From the NCBI GenBank assembly GCA_041663425.1, contig JBAYMS010000016.1:1-32594 (forward strand): a stretch of DNA of 32,594 bases, read 5' to 3'. Below the pieces are notes generated by a model. The model made no database searches, was not told where the DNA came from, and saw nothing but the letters and a program-made list of their open reading frames with translations. How positions within the stretch are numbered: the stretch's first letter is position 1; each line of letters starts with the position of its first letter. Of this stretch, positions 6,304 through 14,506 are shown piece after piece. The position numbers and the translations under genes are program-made. Origin of the DNA: FEN-1322 sp041663425 (GTDB taxonomy: Bacteria > Omnitrophota > Gorgyraeia > 2-01-FULL-45-10).

Positions 6304-8540
6304 CAGGGAACCTTTTTTATAGTAGTAAGATCCGTGATTATGCTGCCCGCCCATTTGTAAATATTATTATCCGTTATTATCTTACGCATATTTTGCATAC
6401 GCCTCTTTTTTTCCGGCACAGGCATGCTCGCCGCAAATTTAATACTATTTGCAAATTCTTCTATTGAATAGGGATTGATCTCTATCGCATCTACAAGCTC
6501 TCTCGCAGCACCCGTAAACCTGCTCAATATCAGACTGCCGTTAAGGTCATTTTTGGAAGAGATGTATTCCTTAGCCACAAGGTTCATTCCATCATGAAGC
6601 GAACTTACAATACATATATCGGCTATCCTGTAATACGGTTTTATCTCTTCCGGTGAGAAGTGGCGTTTAAGGTATATTATGGGTTTCCAGTCATCGCTCA
6701 TGTATTTCCAGTTTATCTTTTCCGATAATTCGTCAAGTTCTCCCATAAGGTCATGATATCGTTTGATATGCGTGCGGCTCGGGGCTCCTAACTGTATAAA
6801 AACAAATTTACCCTTATACTCCGGATATTTCTCAAGGAAACGATCTACCGCCATCATTCTTTCAGAAAGGCCTTTCGTATAATCTATCCTGTCGACGCCA
6901 AGAGCAACTATTTTACCTTCGAGCATATATTCTTTTACTATCTTATCCACCCGCGCTTTTTCATCCTGAGTAATATTTGAATTTATATCAATATCTACGC
7001 TTATCGGGAACGCCCTGACCAGCGTCTCTTTAGCAGAACGCACTATACTGAATCTTTCTGTATCTACACGGCATTCCAGCATCCTATTCGCCGTATCAAT
7101 AAAATTATTACAGTGATACTGAACATGGAAACCTATCAGATCGCATCCCAGCATACCGTCAAGTATTTCAGTCTGATATGGGCATATTGAAAAAACTTCG
7201 GGATTGGGCCATGGTATGTGCCAAAAAAGCGCAATGGTAGCATCGGGACGTTTTGCTTTTATCATTTGAGGCAGTAAAGTAAAATGGTAGTCCTGTATAA
7301 AGATGAACGGATTCTTCGCCGGCAACTCTTCTAAAATATTATCAGCAAATTTCTGATTAACTTTTTTATATGCCTTCCAGTCAGATTCTCTGAACGTAGG
7401 CCTTGTATAAGTTATATGACATAACGGCCACAGACCTTCATTTGAAAAACCGTAATAATATCCATCCTCTTCTTCTTTTGTAAGCCATACCCTCTTTAAG
7501 ATATAGCGGTCTTCTCCGGGAGGTACACCAAGTTTATTTTTAGAATTAACAAATTTCCTGTCTGCGTTGGCGCTGCCATGCGCTATCCATGTACCGCCGC
7601 AGGCGCGCATTATCGGATCGAGGGCGGTAACAACACCACTCGCCGGACGGACACATTCGGCAATACCGCTCGCTTCATTCATAACATGCATATAGGGCTC
7701 CCTGTTTGACACCAGAAACAGGGCATTGTCACCCAGCTTTGACTTCACAACATCTTTTAGTTTCGAATCAGTCCATAGATCTTCTTTTTGTATCCTCTCA
7801 GTCGCCTCTTCGCTTGCCGCTTTTCTGGCAACCCTCAAACTAAGAGCAGCCTGCTCTACTTCGCTGGCCAACTTACCAAGCTCACCCCTCTCTCTAATTG
7901 GATGCTTGGTATCAATTTCGCCTCGCTGGAATAGTTTAAACCACTCAGTAAGCTGTTCTACGGGCGCAGTGAATATCTGCCGCTGCACAAGGAGGGAGAC
8001 CAACACTATGAAGACAACGAGCACTATCAGAGCTGTACTCAGCCGCCGCCACAGTTCGGTCAATTGCGTAAAGACATGCGAGGTGTCATATAAAACTTCT
8101 TCCAGGCCAACAACATTTCCTTCATCATCCATTATAGGCAGGACATAACTATATACGCTGTAATCCTTAAATTTCTCTATCATGCCTCGTGCGGACTTAT
8201 CTGTAATGGCACTATTCAGATAAGGCTTAGGCCTGTGTTTCCATTCTGAAAATCTGTCTGTGATAGCAACTACTTTACCGTCTTTATCATAAATTACGCA
8301 GCCCTGAGCCCTCTCTCTCTTTTGAAATTTTTCTACCAGCCATATAGCGTCGCGTATATTATTATTTACAAGGGCATGCTTAACGGAAAGCTCCATGCTT
8401 TCAGCCACAGCTTTAGCCTTGCGCATCAGCTCGTCCAGGAGCCTGGCTTCTTCACTTCTCACCTGGAATACGCCGAAACCGATAAAGGCTATAGTAACTA
8501 TAAGCAGGATTGGTAGTACGAATAAAAGAAGTCTTCTCAT
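6303..8540 (-). CDS. otsA: membrane sensor-HAMP-trehalose-6-phosphate synthase fusion
   Basis: A 745-residue protein with an unusual layout. TM1 is at about 3-26, then an extracytoplasmic region of about 140 residues with PAS/Cache-like pieces ('GCVIYDKDGKVVAITD' 80-95; 'YVLPIMDDEGNVVGLEEVLYD' region 132-152). TM2 is at about 168-186, a HAMP-like segment at 189-240 ('APVEQLTEWFKLFQRGEID'), and a full GT20 OtsA domain at about 272-740. The catalytic motifs are present: QDYHF (416-420), FWHIPWP (439-445), VDRIDYTKG (549-557, sugar-nucleotide Arg and Lys) and LHDGMNLVAKEY (648-659). It makes trehalose-6-phosphate from UDP- or other NDP-glucose and glucose-6-phosphate. A frame with a TTG start opens at 8567, but the ATG at 8540 has GGAGG 7 bases upstream. 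Control of the enzyme by an outside signal is inference. Confidence 0.9.
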   Translation of the reverse strand: MRRLLLFVLPILLIVTIAFIGFGVFQVRSEEARLLDELMRKAKAVAESMELSVKHALVNNNIRDAIWLVEKFQKRERAQGCVIYDKDGKVVAITDRFSEWKHRPKPYLNSAITDKSARGMIEKFKDYSVYSYVLPIMDDEGNVVGLEEVLYDTSHVFTQLTELWRRLSTALIVLVVFIVLVSLLVQRQIFTAPVEQLTEWFKLFQRGEIDTKHPIRERGELGKLASEVEQAALSLRVARKAASEEATERIQKEDLWTDSKLKDVVKSKLGDNALFLVSNREPYMHVMNEASGIAECVRPASGVVTALDPIMRACGGTWIAHGSANADRKFVNSKNKLGVPPGEDRYILKRVWLTKEEEDGYYYGFSNEGLWPLCHITYTRPTFRESDWKAYKKVNQKFADNILEELPAKNPFIFIQDYHFTLLPQMIKAKRPDATIALFWHIPWPNPEVFSICPYQTEILDGMLGCDLIGFHVQYHCNNFIDTANRMLECRVDTERFSIVRSAKETLVRAFPISVDIDINSNITQDEKARVDKIVKEYMLEGKIVALGVDRIDYTKGLSERMMAVDRFLEKYPEYKGKFVFIQLGAPSRTHIKRYHDLMGELDELSEKINWKYMSDDWKPIIYLKRHFSPEEIKPYYRIADICIVSSLHDGMNLVAKEYISSKNDLNGSLILSRFTGAARELVDAIEINPYSIEEFANSIKFAASMPVPEKKRRMQNMRKIITDNNIYKWAGSIITDLTTIKKVP

Positions 8541-8555
8541 GATAGGTCCTCCAGA

Positions 8556-8600
8556 ACCCTTCGACAAGCTCAGAATTTTGTCCAGAGCTTAGTCGAGGGT
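8556..8600. repeat. imperfect palindrome (REP-like) in the otsA leader
   Basis: Plus strand ACCCTTCGACAAGCTC (8556-8571) and GAGCTTAGTCGAGGGT (8585-8600) form a 16-base imperfect inverted repeat around a 13-base loop. TTCGACAAGCTC/GAGCTTGTCGAA-type palindromes are common dispersed repeats in many bacterial genomes. It lies between the attenuator T-run and the otsA ribosome site, so it would fold in the untranslated leader. Part of one arm (ACCCTCGACT) recurs near 3225-3234. Confidence 0.6.
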
Positions 8601-8645
8601 AAAAATAAAAAGCCACCCCTCCCGGGGTTTACCCAGAAAGATGGC
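8601..8645 (-). terminator. intrinsic terminator inside leader copy 2
   Basis: The minus strand has GCCATCTTTCTGGG, TAAA, then CCCCGGGAGGGGTGGC with a small bulge and several G-U pairs, followed by TTTTTATTTTT. The 5' arm begins with GCCATC, which is also the 3' arm of leader hairpin 2. Confidence 0.72.
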
Positions 8646-8696
8646 GGCCCGACCATCAGAAATTGCTTAACCTCTAGAGGAGAACTCTAGACCCGT
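8601..8696 (-). promoter_or_regulatory. structured leader RNA, copy 2 (candidate riboswitch with attenuator)
   Basis: This has the same architecture as the leader at 3437-3531: ACGGG, then hairpin 1 UCUAGAG/CUCUAGA (8685-8691 with 8673-8679), a linker with UUAA, hairpin 2 GAUGG-loop-CCAUC (8640-8657), and a terminator hairpin with T-run (8601-8645). The seventh pair of hairpin 1 is G-C here and A-U in copy 1, a compensatory change. The terminator stem differs almost wholly in sequence from copy 1 but keeps the overlap with hairpin 2. The linker differs in length and sequence. It precedes the trehalose operon. Confidence 0.78.
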
Positions 8697-8700
8697 TTTT

Positions 8701-8729
8701 ATTATAATTGTTTTTATATGCAAAAACAA
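8701..8729 (-). promoter_or_regulatory. sigma-70-type promoter of the trehalose operon
   Basis: Minus strand TTGTTT (8724-8729), 17-base spacer, perfect TATAAT (8701-8706), then AAAA and the conserved ACGGGT. Initiation would fall at about 8694-8695. The spacing from the -10 box to the conserved leader is the same four bases as in copy 1. Confidence 0.8.
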
Positions 8730-8749
8730 GTGCTTAGTATAATTATTAG

Positions 8750-9787
8750 TTAATCTCTATTTATGACGCCTATCATTTCGTAAAGTTTGCCGTAATTACG
8801 ATGGTTGAAATTCATTATGAGCCTGGGGAGATCGAGATATTCTCCCCGCTCTACTTCTTTTTTAGTAGGCGGCGATACTGCAATTTCTCCGCTTGTCAGG
8901 ATATTTTTAAATTTTTTATTCAAATCCTCCAGCGTTTTGTCGGAGACCGCCCTGTTTAATCTCAACACGGTCAGGCCGGCGACGTATCTTATAGAATGAT
9001 AGACCTTATAAAAATCCTCTACATATGAGATAGCCTCATCAGCAGTTCTTACTATACGGAAAAGATTTAAGTCATCCTTATCTATAAATCCATTCTTAAG
9101 CAATTGGTTCTTCACAAAACGCATCCACTCCGTCCAGTATGTCGAACCTTCCGGCTCCATTAAAACTATGGGCCTCGGCCTGGATTTGCCCGTCTGGACG
9201 AGCGTAAGCATCTCAAACCCTTCGTCATTTGTGCCGAACCCGCCTGGGAAACAAGCAGTCACGTCGGTCTCTTTGACAAAGATCAATTTTCTGGTAAAGA
9301 AGTATTTAAAATTGATTATCTTATCTTTTTCATCGATATAAGGATTGGCCTTCTGCTCATAAGGCAGACGGATATTTAGCGCAAACTCTTTTCCCGCCGC
9401 CGCACCCTTATTGCCGGCTTCCATGACTCCGGGCCCGCCTCCGGTTACTATCATATAGCCTCTGTCTGTCAGTTTTTTCGCAAACTCCTCCGCCAGTTTA
9501 TATTCGGCAGAATCTTTTGCGGATCTGGCCGACCCGAATATTATGACCTTTTTTACTTTTCTATAAGGAGAAAAAATCTTAAAGGAATATCGCAGTTCTT
9601 TTAGGGCGTCGTTAACGAGCTTGAGATCGCCCATATCGCCCGATTCCTTACCCAGCTTAATTGCAGTAGTAAGTATTTCACGCAGCAGGCATTCTGTTTC
9701 AGTAGAGCACGAGCCTTTAGCGAGTTGATTTATTGCAATGTCTATATACCCGTCGCCGATTGCATAATCTTTTGGTTTTCTTTTCAT
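8750..9787 (-). CDS. LOG-family Rossmann-fold nucleotide-binding protein
   Basis: A 345-residue protein with a central LOG (lysine decarboxylase-like) domain. Residues 116-124 read GGGPGVMEA and residues 181-189 PGGFGTNDE, the two hallmark motifs of cytokinin-activating LOG and PpnN-type 5'-monophosphate nucleosidases. There are N-terminal (1-75) and C-terminal (about 270-345) extensions beyond the 180-residue core, as in longer bacterial members. It probably cleaves nucleoside 5'-monophosphates to base and ribose-5-phosphate; the exact substrate is unknown. The frame opens at a GTG (9796), but the ATG at 9787 has GGAG 8 bases upstream. It is 20 bases after the MATE gene. Confidence 0.85.
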   Translation of the reverse strand: MKRKPKDYAIGDGYIDIAINQLAKGSCSTETECLLREILTTAIKLGKESGDMGDLKLVNDALKELRYSFKIFSPYRKVKKVIIFGSARSAKDSAEYKLAEEFAKKLTDRGYMIVTGGGPGVMEAGNKGAAAGKEFALNIRLPYEQKANPYIDEKDKIINFKYFFTRKLIFVKETDVTACFPGGFGTNDEGFEMLTLVQTGKSRPRPIVLMEPEGSTYWTEWMRFVKNQLLKNGFIDKDDLNLFRIVRTADEAISYVEDFYKVYHSIRYVAGLTVLRLNRAVSDKTLEDLNKKFKNILTSGEIAVSPPTKKEVERGEYLDLPRLIMNFNHRNYGKLYEMIGVINRD

Positions 9788-9807
9788 GCAAAGCACTCCT
9801 TTTTATT

Positions 9808-11241
9808 TTATAGATCGCTTATTTCATGAAAACCATCGCCTACCATAGCAGGCTCAATCTCATGTATAACTTTTATTTTTTTCCAGGCTCCATGACGGTA
9901 TCGAAGGCCCACTACAAAAGCGAGCACAATAAAAAGCATGACCATGAACACCCATGCCGTCTCAGCCGAAACCTTTAATACGTGAAATGAAATAAGTGCG
10001 ATCGCCAGCATTATCCAGTGAGCGCTTACGGACATGGCCATCGCCCATAAGGTATCTCCGGCTCCGCGCAAGGCTCCGATAAGCACTATAAGGACCGCTT
10101 CTACTAAAACATAAAGCGCTGCAAGTCTCACCATGAATATAGCCGTCGGCACAGCAGAAACAAATACGGTATCGTAAACATTGGGGCGAAAAATATTCAC
10201 AAGGTGTTCAGGAAATATAACAAAAAATACAAAAACAACGGAGGAATACATCATTCCCATTTTCAATCCTGACATAACTGACATATGGGCAACTTCCGGT
10301 TTCCCGGCACCCATAAACCTCCCGACAAGGCTCATCACACCTACCTCTACACCTACAAGCGGAACGAACGATACCATATCCCAGTTAAAAACTATAGTGG
10401 CGGCAGTAGCTGCGGCGGGACTATATGCCTGGAACGCCAGCACGACCGCGTCGAAAGCGAGCATATTCATAAAGAACTCAACCCCTGTCGGCGACCCAAA
10501 ACGCAGAAGTTTTTTAAAAACGGCTTTATCGAACTTAAGGGATTCCATAACATGAAATTCGATCCTGTTTTTCCTGCCGAAATACGCCGCTGCAAGGACC
10601 AGAACGCCGCACAATCCTCCGATGATAGTTCCGCATGCCGACCCCGCTATCCCGAATGCCGGAACGCCGAATTTCCCGAAAACAAATATATAGTTAAATA
10701 CAATATTCACGACAAACGCTGTGCAGGACGCTATCATTACGATCCTAGTCCTGCCAACTCCGGAGAAAAACCCCGACAGAGAACTCCTGCAAAGGCTGAA
10801 TATCACTCCGAACATAAGGATATCAAAATACAATATCTGCGGAGCCAGCTGGGCCGGAGTAATACCCATTACCTTAAAGAAGCCATGGGCAAGCGGACGG
10901 CACACAAGAATAGGAATATATACTAATAAGGAAAATATTAATGCCTGGGCTGCTACAATAGCACATTGCTTTTTTCTCCGGGCGCCAAAATACTGCGCAA
11001 CGAGCGCAGTCGTATATCCTGTAAGCCCCAGGAAAAAGGATATCATCATAAACGCCGTAAGCCCTCCCCCCATAGCGGCATTCATAAATTCGGGAGAAAG
11101 TTTTGACAGGAAAAGCCTGTCAGTAAATACCATCAGCGTATCGCACGACGACGAAACCACCATGGGCAGCGCTATAGCGATCATCTGCCTGACTCCGCCC
11201 TCTCTGTGTTGTTTTACGCCTTTTTCTAAATTATTATCCAC
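9808..11241 (-). CDS. MATE-family multidrug/toxin efflux transporter
   Basis: A 477-residue protein with about 12 hydrophobic spans and the two-fold MatE layout. The first half has 'ALPMVVSSSCDTLMVFTDRLFLSKLSP' from about residue 24, and the second has 'FGSPTGVEFFMNMLAFDAVVL' and 'GVEVGVMSLVGRFMGAGKPE'. It would export cationic compounds or other small molecules with Na+ or H+; the substrate is unknown. The start is GTG with AAGAGG nine bases upstream; no ATG fits as well. It heads a pair with the LOG gene and seems to have its own promoter at 11268-11276. Confidence 0.9.
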   Translation of the reverse strand: MDNNLEKGVKQHREGGVRQMIAIALPMVVSSSCDTLMVFTDRLFLSKLSPEFMNAAMGGGLTAFMMISFFLGLTGYTTALVAQYFGARRKKQCAIVAAQALIFSLLVYIPILVCRPLAHGFFKVMGITPAQLAPQILYFDILMFGVIFSLCRSSLSGFFSGVGRTRIVMIASCTAFVVNIVFNYIFVFGKFGVPAFGIAGSACGTIIGGLCGVLVLAAAYFGRKNRIEFHVMESLKFDKAVFKKLLRFGSPTGVEFFMNMLAFDAVVLAFQAYSPAAATAATIVFNWDMVSFVPLVGVEVGVMSLVGRFMGAGKPEVAHMSVMSGLKMGMMYSSVVFVFFVIFPEHLVNIFRPNVYDTVFVSAVPTAIFMVRLAALYVLVEAVLIVLIGALRGAGDTLWAMAMSVSAHWIMLAIALISFHVLKVSAETAWVFMVMLFIVLAFVVGLRYRHGAWKKIKVIHEIEPAMVGDGFHEISDL

Positions 11242-11267
11242 CTTGCACCTCTTAATAATTGTCTATA

Positions 11268-11276
11268 ATTATATCA
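11268..11276 (-). promoter_or_regulatory. extended -10 promoter before the MATE gene
   Basis: The minus strand reads TGATATAAT, a perfect TATAAT with an upstream TGn, 26 bases before the GTG start. No good -35 hexamer is visible, as is common with extended -10 promoters. Confidence 0.5.
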
Positions 11277-11331
11277 TACATCCAGGGATACGCTACTTGT
11301 AGCTATATTTTCTGCCGGAAAGAAACAGCAC

Positions 11332-13416
11332 CTACTGCTCAAAGCGAGGGGGATAAAACTTGGAATAAATGGTAGCGTCATTATAATATGCTATTTGCGC
11401 ATTTCGCCAGGAAAGCAATATCCCGCTGAGTTCTTTCGTCTTATCTGTATTTATCTTCGCAAGATTATTATTTTCACCGGGGTCTTTATCAAGATCGTAA
11501 AGAAAATATTCGTCATACGCCGGCTCAAATATAAGCTTCCACCCGTCCTTAACCACGGCATACTGATCCGTCAATACCGTCTGCACAGTTAAAAACACTG
11601 CCCTGCCCCTTTCCTTAGATTCATCCAGGAGAGAAAAACCCTGAAAACCAGGGTGAGGAGGTATGCCCAATATATAAAAGATGGTCGGCGTTATATCTAT
11701 GTGCTGGGCAAGCTGCGAATTAATTTTGCCCGTGGTTCCGGGGATCCGCACAATAAGCGGGACTTTCATGACCTCGTTATAAAGCTTGTTGGCATGAGCT
11801 GCAAATCCATGTTCGTAAAAAGCTTCGCCATTGTCTCCGGTAAGGACAATGATGGTCTTATCATAAAGCCCCGATCTTTTAAGATACTTGAATAAAAGGC
11901 CCAGCTGGGAATCTATATAAGATAAGCTGTCGGCATAAGCGTTCTTTACATCTTCATTCCTGCCAATCGGATAGTAATTAAAACCTATCTGAAAGTCGAT
12001 CTTATCTTTGCCAAATGGCCGCTTGAAATCATCCGGAACCTCGTAGGGAACATGGCTGTTCTGAAGATTAAGATACATAAAGAACGGCTCATCTTTTACC
12101 GTCCACATCCATTTTACAGCCTCACGTACTGTATAACGGTCGTCGATCTTACCGGACCTCTTCTTGCCATTAAACCATTCAAAAAAACCTATATCACCTT
12201 CCAGCACATAGGTAGGCCCGTCATAATTTTGCGAGTGAAAAAATTTATCGATATTCCCCGTATTCAGATAGTTATACATATTTCCCCAATGCTCATTCTG
12301 TGAAGAGAATATGGCAGTCTTATACCCCAGCTGCTTAAGGACATCGTAGATCAGTATCCTGGGATAGAGTATGTTCTCAGGGTAATAATACGTCCTGTCA
12401 GAGCGCAGCGGATAATGAGATGAGAACGGGCATATGTCGGCATAGCTCGAATGGCTCGACTCAGTGTAGGCATCCGTAAACAGACAGCTGTCTTTGGCCA
12501 GCGCCTCAACATTTGGCATCACCAGCCTGTCTCCCCCAAAAGCCTTCAGCTGATCCGGCCGCAATGATTCGACCAGTATCACTATAACATTATACTTTTT
12601 CATCTTGCCCGGATCGAAAGATGCAAGATATTCATTCATACTAATTATTGGATGACCCGTCCTGCTGAGATCTCTGACGTCCTGCTCATTATGCTGTCCG
12701 TCAAAAACAGCTTTCGACAGCCCAGCCAAAAAAGAAAGAATCGGCGCTGTTTGGTTATCAAAAGCTTTTCTGTAAATAAATTCAGACTGCATATCCGCTG
12801 CGCTACGGGACCGGTCGGACATACCTTCAGGAAATAAGTAGAACAGGCTTCCGCAGAAAAATGAAACTGTTGTAAAGATGGCCGTCGCACGCGCCGCTCC
12901 TACAACAACAGGCCGCACTTTAGGAGTTATTGTAAAAATCGTATTTCTGACAACAAAGAATATAAGCACGGCATAGATGAGCGCAACAGCAAAGACTGCC
13001 ATGGTCTGAAAAGGTTCTACATTTAGCGCATGCTGCATCATCAGAGACGGATTATTCATGATAAAAAATACGACTTTAGTATCAAGAAATTTATCGGTAA
13101 ATTTGAAAAGGCCCCAGCTTAACAGATAAAGCAGAACTATAATATATGCGGCGGCAAATACAAAAACTGGTTTCAAGAACCTGACCCTGCGCAGAGCCTT
13201 CCCCATCGCTCTGAACGCAGCTATAAGGACAAATATAGCTATTCCGAGCAGGAAAAAATCTGAGCCTAGTAGGAATATCTTTTCAAAAAGTGTGGCATTC
13301 GGATTAAATATAGCATTGCGCGGACAGAAAGACATGAAAAGCAGCTCTGTAATTATCACGATAAACCAGACAAGGCCCGGCACTCCGTATTTTCTGGACC
13401 TGACTTCTGTTGTCAT
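11332..13416 (-). CDS. LtaS-like membrane sulfatase-fold (alkaline phosphatase superfamily) protein
   Basis: A 694-residue protein with about five N-terminal membrane spans (roughly 14-32, 48-70, 82-104, 138-158, 176-195) and a large extracytoplasmic sulfatase-fold domain (about 274-690). Metal and active-site landmarks are VESLRPD (282-288), a Ser/Thr-rich nucleophile region TESSHSSYADICP (318-330), 'LTGDNGEAFYEHG', and 'AHANKLYNEVMKVPLIVR'. The layout resembles lipoteichoic acid synthases and phosphoglycerol/phosphoethanolamine transferases. The nucleophile motif is not a clear C-x-P-S-R sulfatase site, and S321 is my best guess. The substrate is probably an envelope lipid or glycan. The ribosome site is weak. 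Confidence 0.8.
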   Translation of the reverse strand: MTTEVRSRKYGVPGLVWFIVIITELLFMSFCPRNAIFNPNATLFEKIFLLGSDFFLLGIAIFVLIAAFRAMGKALRRVRFLKPVFVFAAAYIIVLLYLLSWGLFKFTDKFLDTKVVFFIMNNPSLMMQHALNVEPFQTMAVFAVALIYAVLIFFVVRNTIFTITPKVRPVVVGAARATAIFTTVSFFCGSLFYLFPEGMSDRSRSAADMQSEFIYRKAFDNQTAPILSFLAGLSKAVFDGQHNEQDVRDLSRTGHPIISMNEYLASFDPGKMKKYNVIVILVESLRPDQLKAFGGDRLVMPNVEALAKDSCLFTDAYTESSHSSYADICPFSSHYPLRSDRTYYYPENILYPRILIYDVLKQLGYKTAIFSSQNEHWGNMYNYLNTGNIDKFFHSQNYDGPTYVLEGDIGFFEWFNGKKRSGKIDDRYTVREAVKWMWTVKDEPFFMYLNLQNSHVPYEVPDDFKRPFGKDKIDFQIGFNYYPIGRNEDVKNAYADSLSYIDSQLGLLFKYLKRSGLYDKTIIVLTGDNGEAFYEHGFAAHANKLYNEVMKVPLIVRIPGTTGKINSQLAQHIDITPTIFYILGIPPHPGFQGFSLLDESKERGRAVFLTVQTVLTDQYAVVKDGWKLIFEPAYDEYFLYDLDKDPGENNNLAKINTDKTKELSGILLSWRNAQIAYYNDATIYSKFYPPRFEQ

Positions 13417-13458
13417 TTATATATCCTGCTGCTCATTTTTTAAGGCATGACTGACATT

Positions 13459-14502
13459 TCACGCAAAATGTTTCCTTTTAAAATAGAGCGCTACGTTTAC
13501 AAGGCTTATCAACACAGGCACCTCTACCAGAGGACCTATCACTGCTGCGAACGCAGCACCGGAATTGATACCGAATACAGCAACAGCCACCGCTATCGCC
13601 AGTTCAAAGTTATTGCTAGCTGCTGTAAATGATAGCGTTGCTGTTTTCTCATATCCGGCTTTGATCTTTCTGCCCATATAGAAAGAGACTAAAAACATAA
13701 GGACAAAATATATCAAAAGCGGAATTGCGATACGCACAACGTCGAGAGGTATCTTTACGATATATTCGCCTTTAAGCGAAAACATTACGAAAATGGTAAA
13801 TAGCAGTGATATTAAAGTTATCGGGCTTATTCTGGGTATAAATTTTTCTTCATACCACTGCCTGCTCTTCAATTTTAATAAAACTATCCTGGTAATGATA
13901 CCTGCCAAGAACGGTATACCAAGATATATAAAAACACTATTAGCTATCTCGGAGATGGTAACGCTCACCTGAACGCTTTTTAAACCAAAATACGGCGGGA
14001 GGATTGTAATAAAAAACCAGGCATAGCCGGAATAAAATATCACCTGAAAAAATGAATTGAACGCTACAAGCCCGGCGCAATATTCAGCATCGCCTTTCGC
14101 CAGATCGTTCCAGACTATAACCATTGCTATGCAGCGAGCAAGCCCTATCATTATCAGCCCGACCATATACTCCGGATATCCGCGCAGGAATAATACAGCC
14201 AAAGCGAACATCAGGACAGGTCCGATCAGCCAGTTCTGAATAAGCGACAAACTTAATATTTTAACATTTTTAAAAACACTGCCCAACTGCTCATATTTTA
14301 CTTTGGCAAGCGGCGGATACATCATTAGTATAAGCCCTATCGCAATAGGTATATTGGTCGTTCCCGCCTGAAATTTATTCCAGAAATTTACTACATTAGG
14401 ATAAAAATATCCCGCACATACCCCGATAGCCATGGCCGAAAATATCCATAGCGTAAGGAAACGATCTACAAAAGACAAGCTCTTCATTGTGCCATGTTTC
14501 AT
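13459..14502 (-). CDS. arsB: ACR3-family arsenite efflux permease
   Basis: A 347-residue protein with 10 predicted spans that matches bacterial ACR3 carriers, which export As(III) with the proton motive force. The conserved cysteine is in ARCIAMVIVWN (C124) and the conserved glutamate in GPLVEVPVLI (E327); in the studied Alkaliphilus protein the equivalent pair is needed for transport. The opening 'SFVDRFLTLWIFSAMAIGVCAGY' is typical. There is no ArsR repressor or ArsC reductase in the window, so regulation is not local. The chosen ATG has AGGG 8 bases upstream. It follows the GDT1-like gene by 4 bases. The symbol acr3 is used equally often. Confidence 0.9.
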   Translation of the reverse strand: MKHGTMKSLSFVDRFLTLWIFSAMAIGVCAGYFYPNVVNFWNKFQAGTTNIPIAIGLILMMYPPLAKVKYEQLGSVFKNVKILSLSLIQNWLIGPVLMFALAVLFLRGYPEYMVGLIMIGLARCIAMVIVWNDLAKGDAEYCAGLVAFNSFFQVIFYSGYAWFFITILPPYFGLKSVQVSVTISEIANSVFIYLGIPFLAGIITRIVLLKLKSRQWYEEKFIPRISPITLISLLFTIFVMFSLKGEYIVKIPLDVVRIAIPLLIYFVLMFLVSFYMGRKIKAGYEKTATLSFTAASNNFELAIAVAVAVFGINSGAAFAAVIGPLVEVPVLISLVNVALYFKRKHFA

Positions 14503-14506
14503 ACGT

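Noticed and set aside
6304..6354. Longer N-terminus for OtsB starting inside otsA.
   Set aside because: The ATG at 6303 overlaps the otsA stop as TGATG and gives the normal family length; the extra 17 residues are not OtsB-like.
8541..8567. Longer N-terminus for the OtsA fusion from a TTG at 8567.
   Set aside because: The TTG lies in the palindrome and lacks a ribosome site, while the ATG at 8540 has GGAGG at the right distance and begins directly with a basic TM segment.
10181..11302. Long plus-strand frames of up to 213 codons opposite the MATE gene.
   Set aside because: They lie antisense to a well-supported transporter gene, have odd composition and no recognisable domains; they are shadows.
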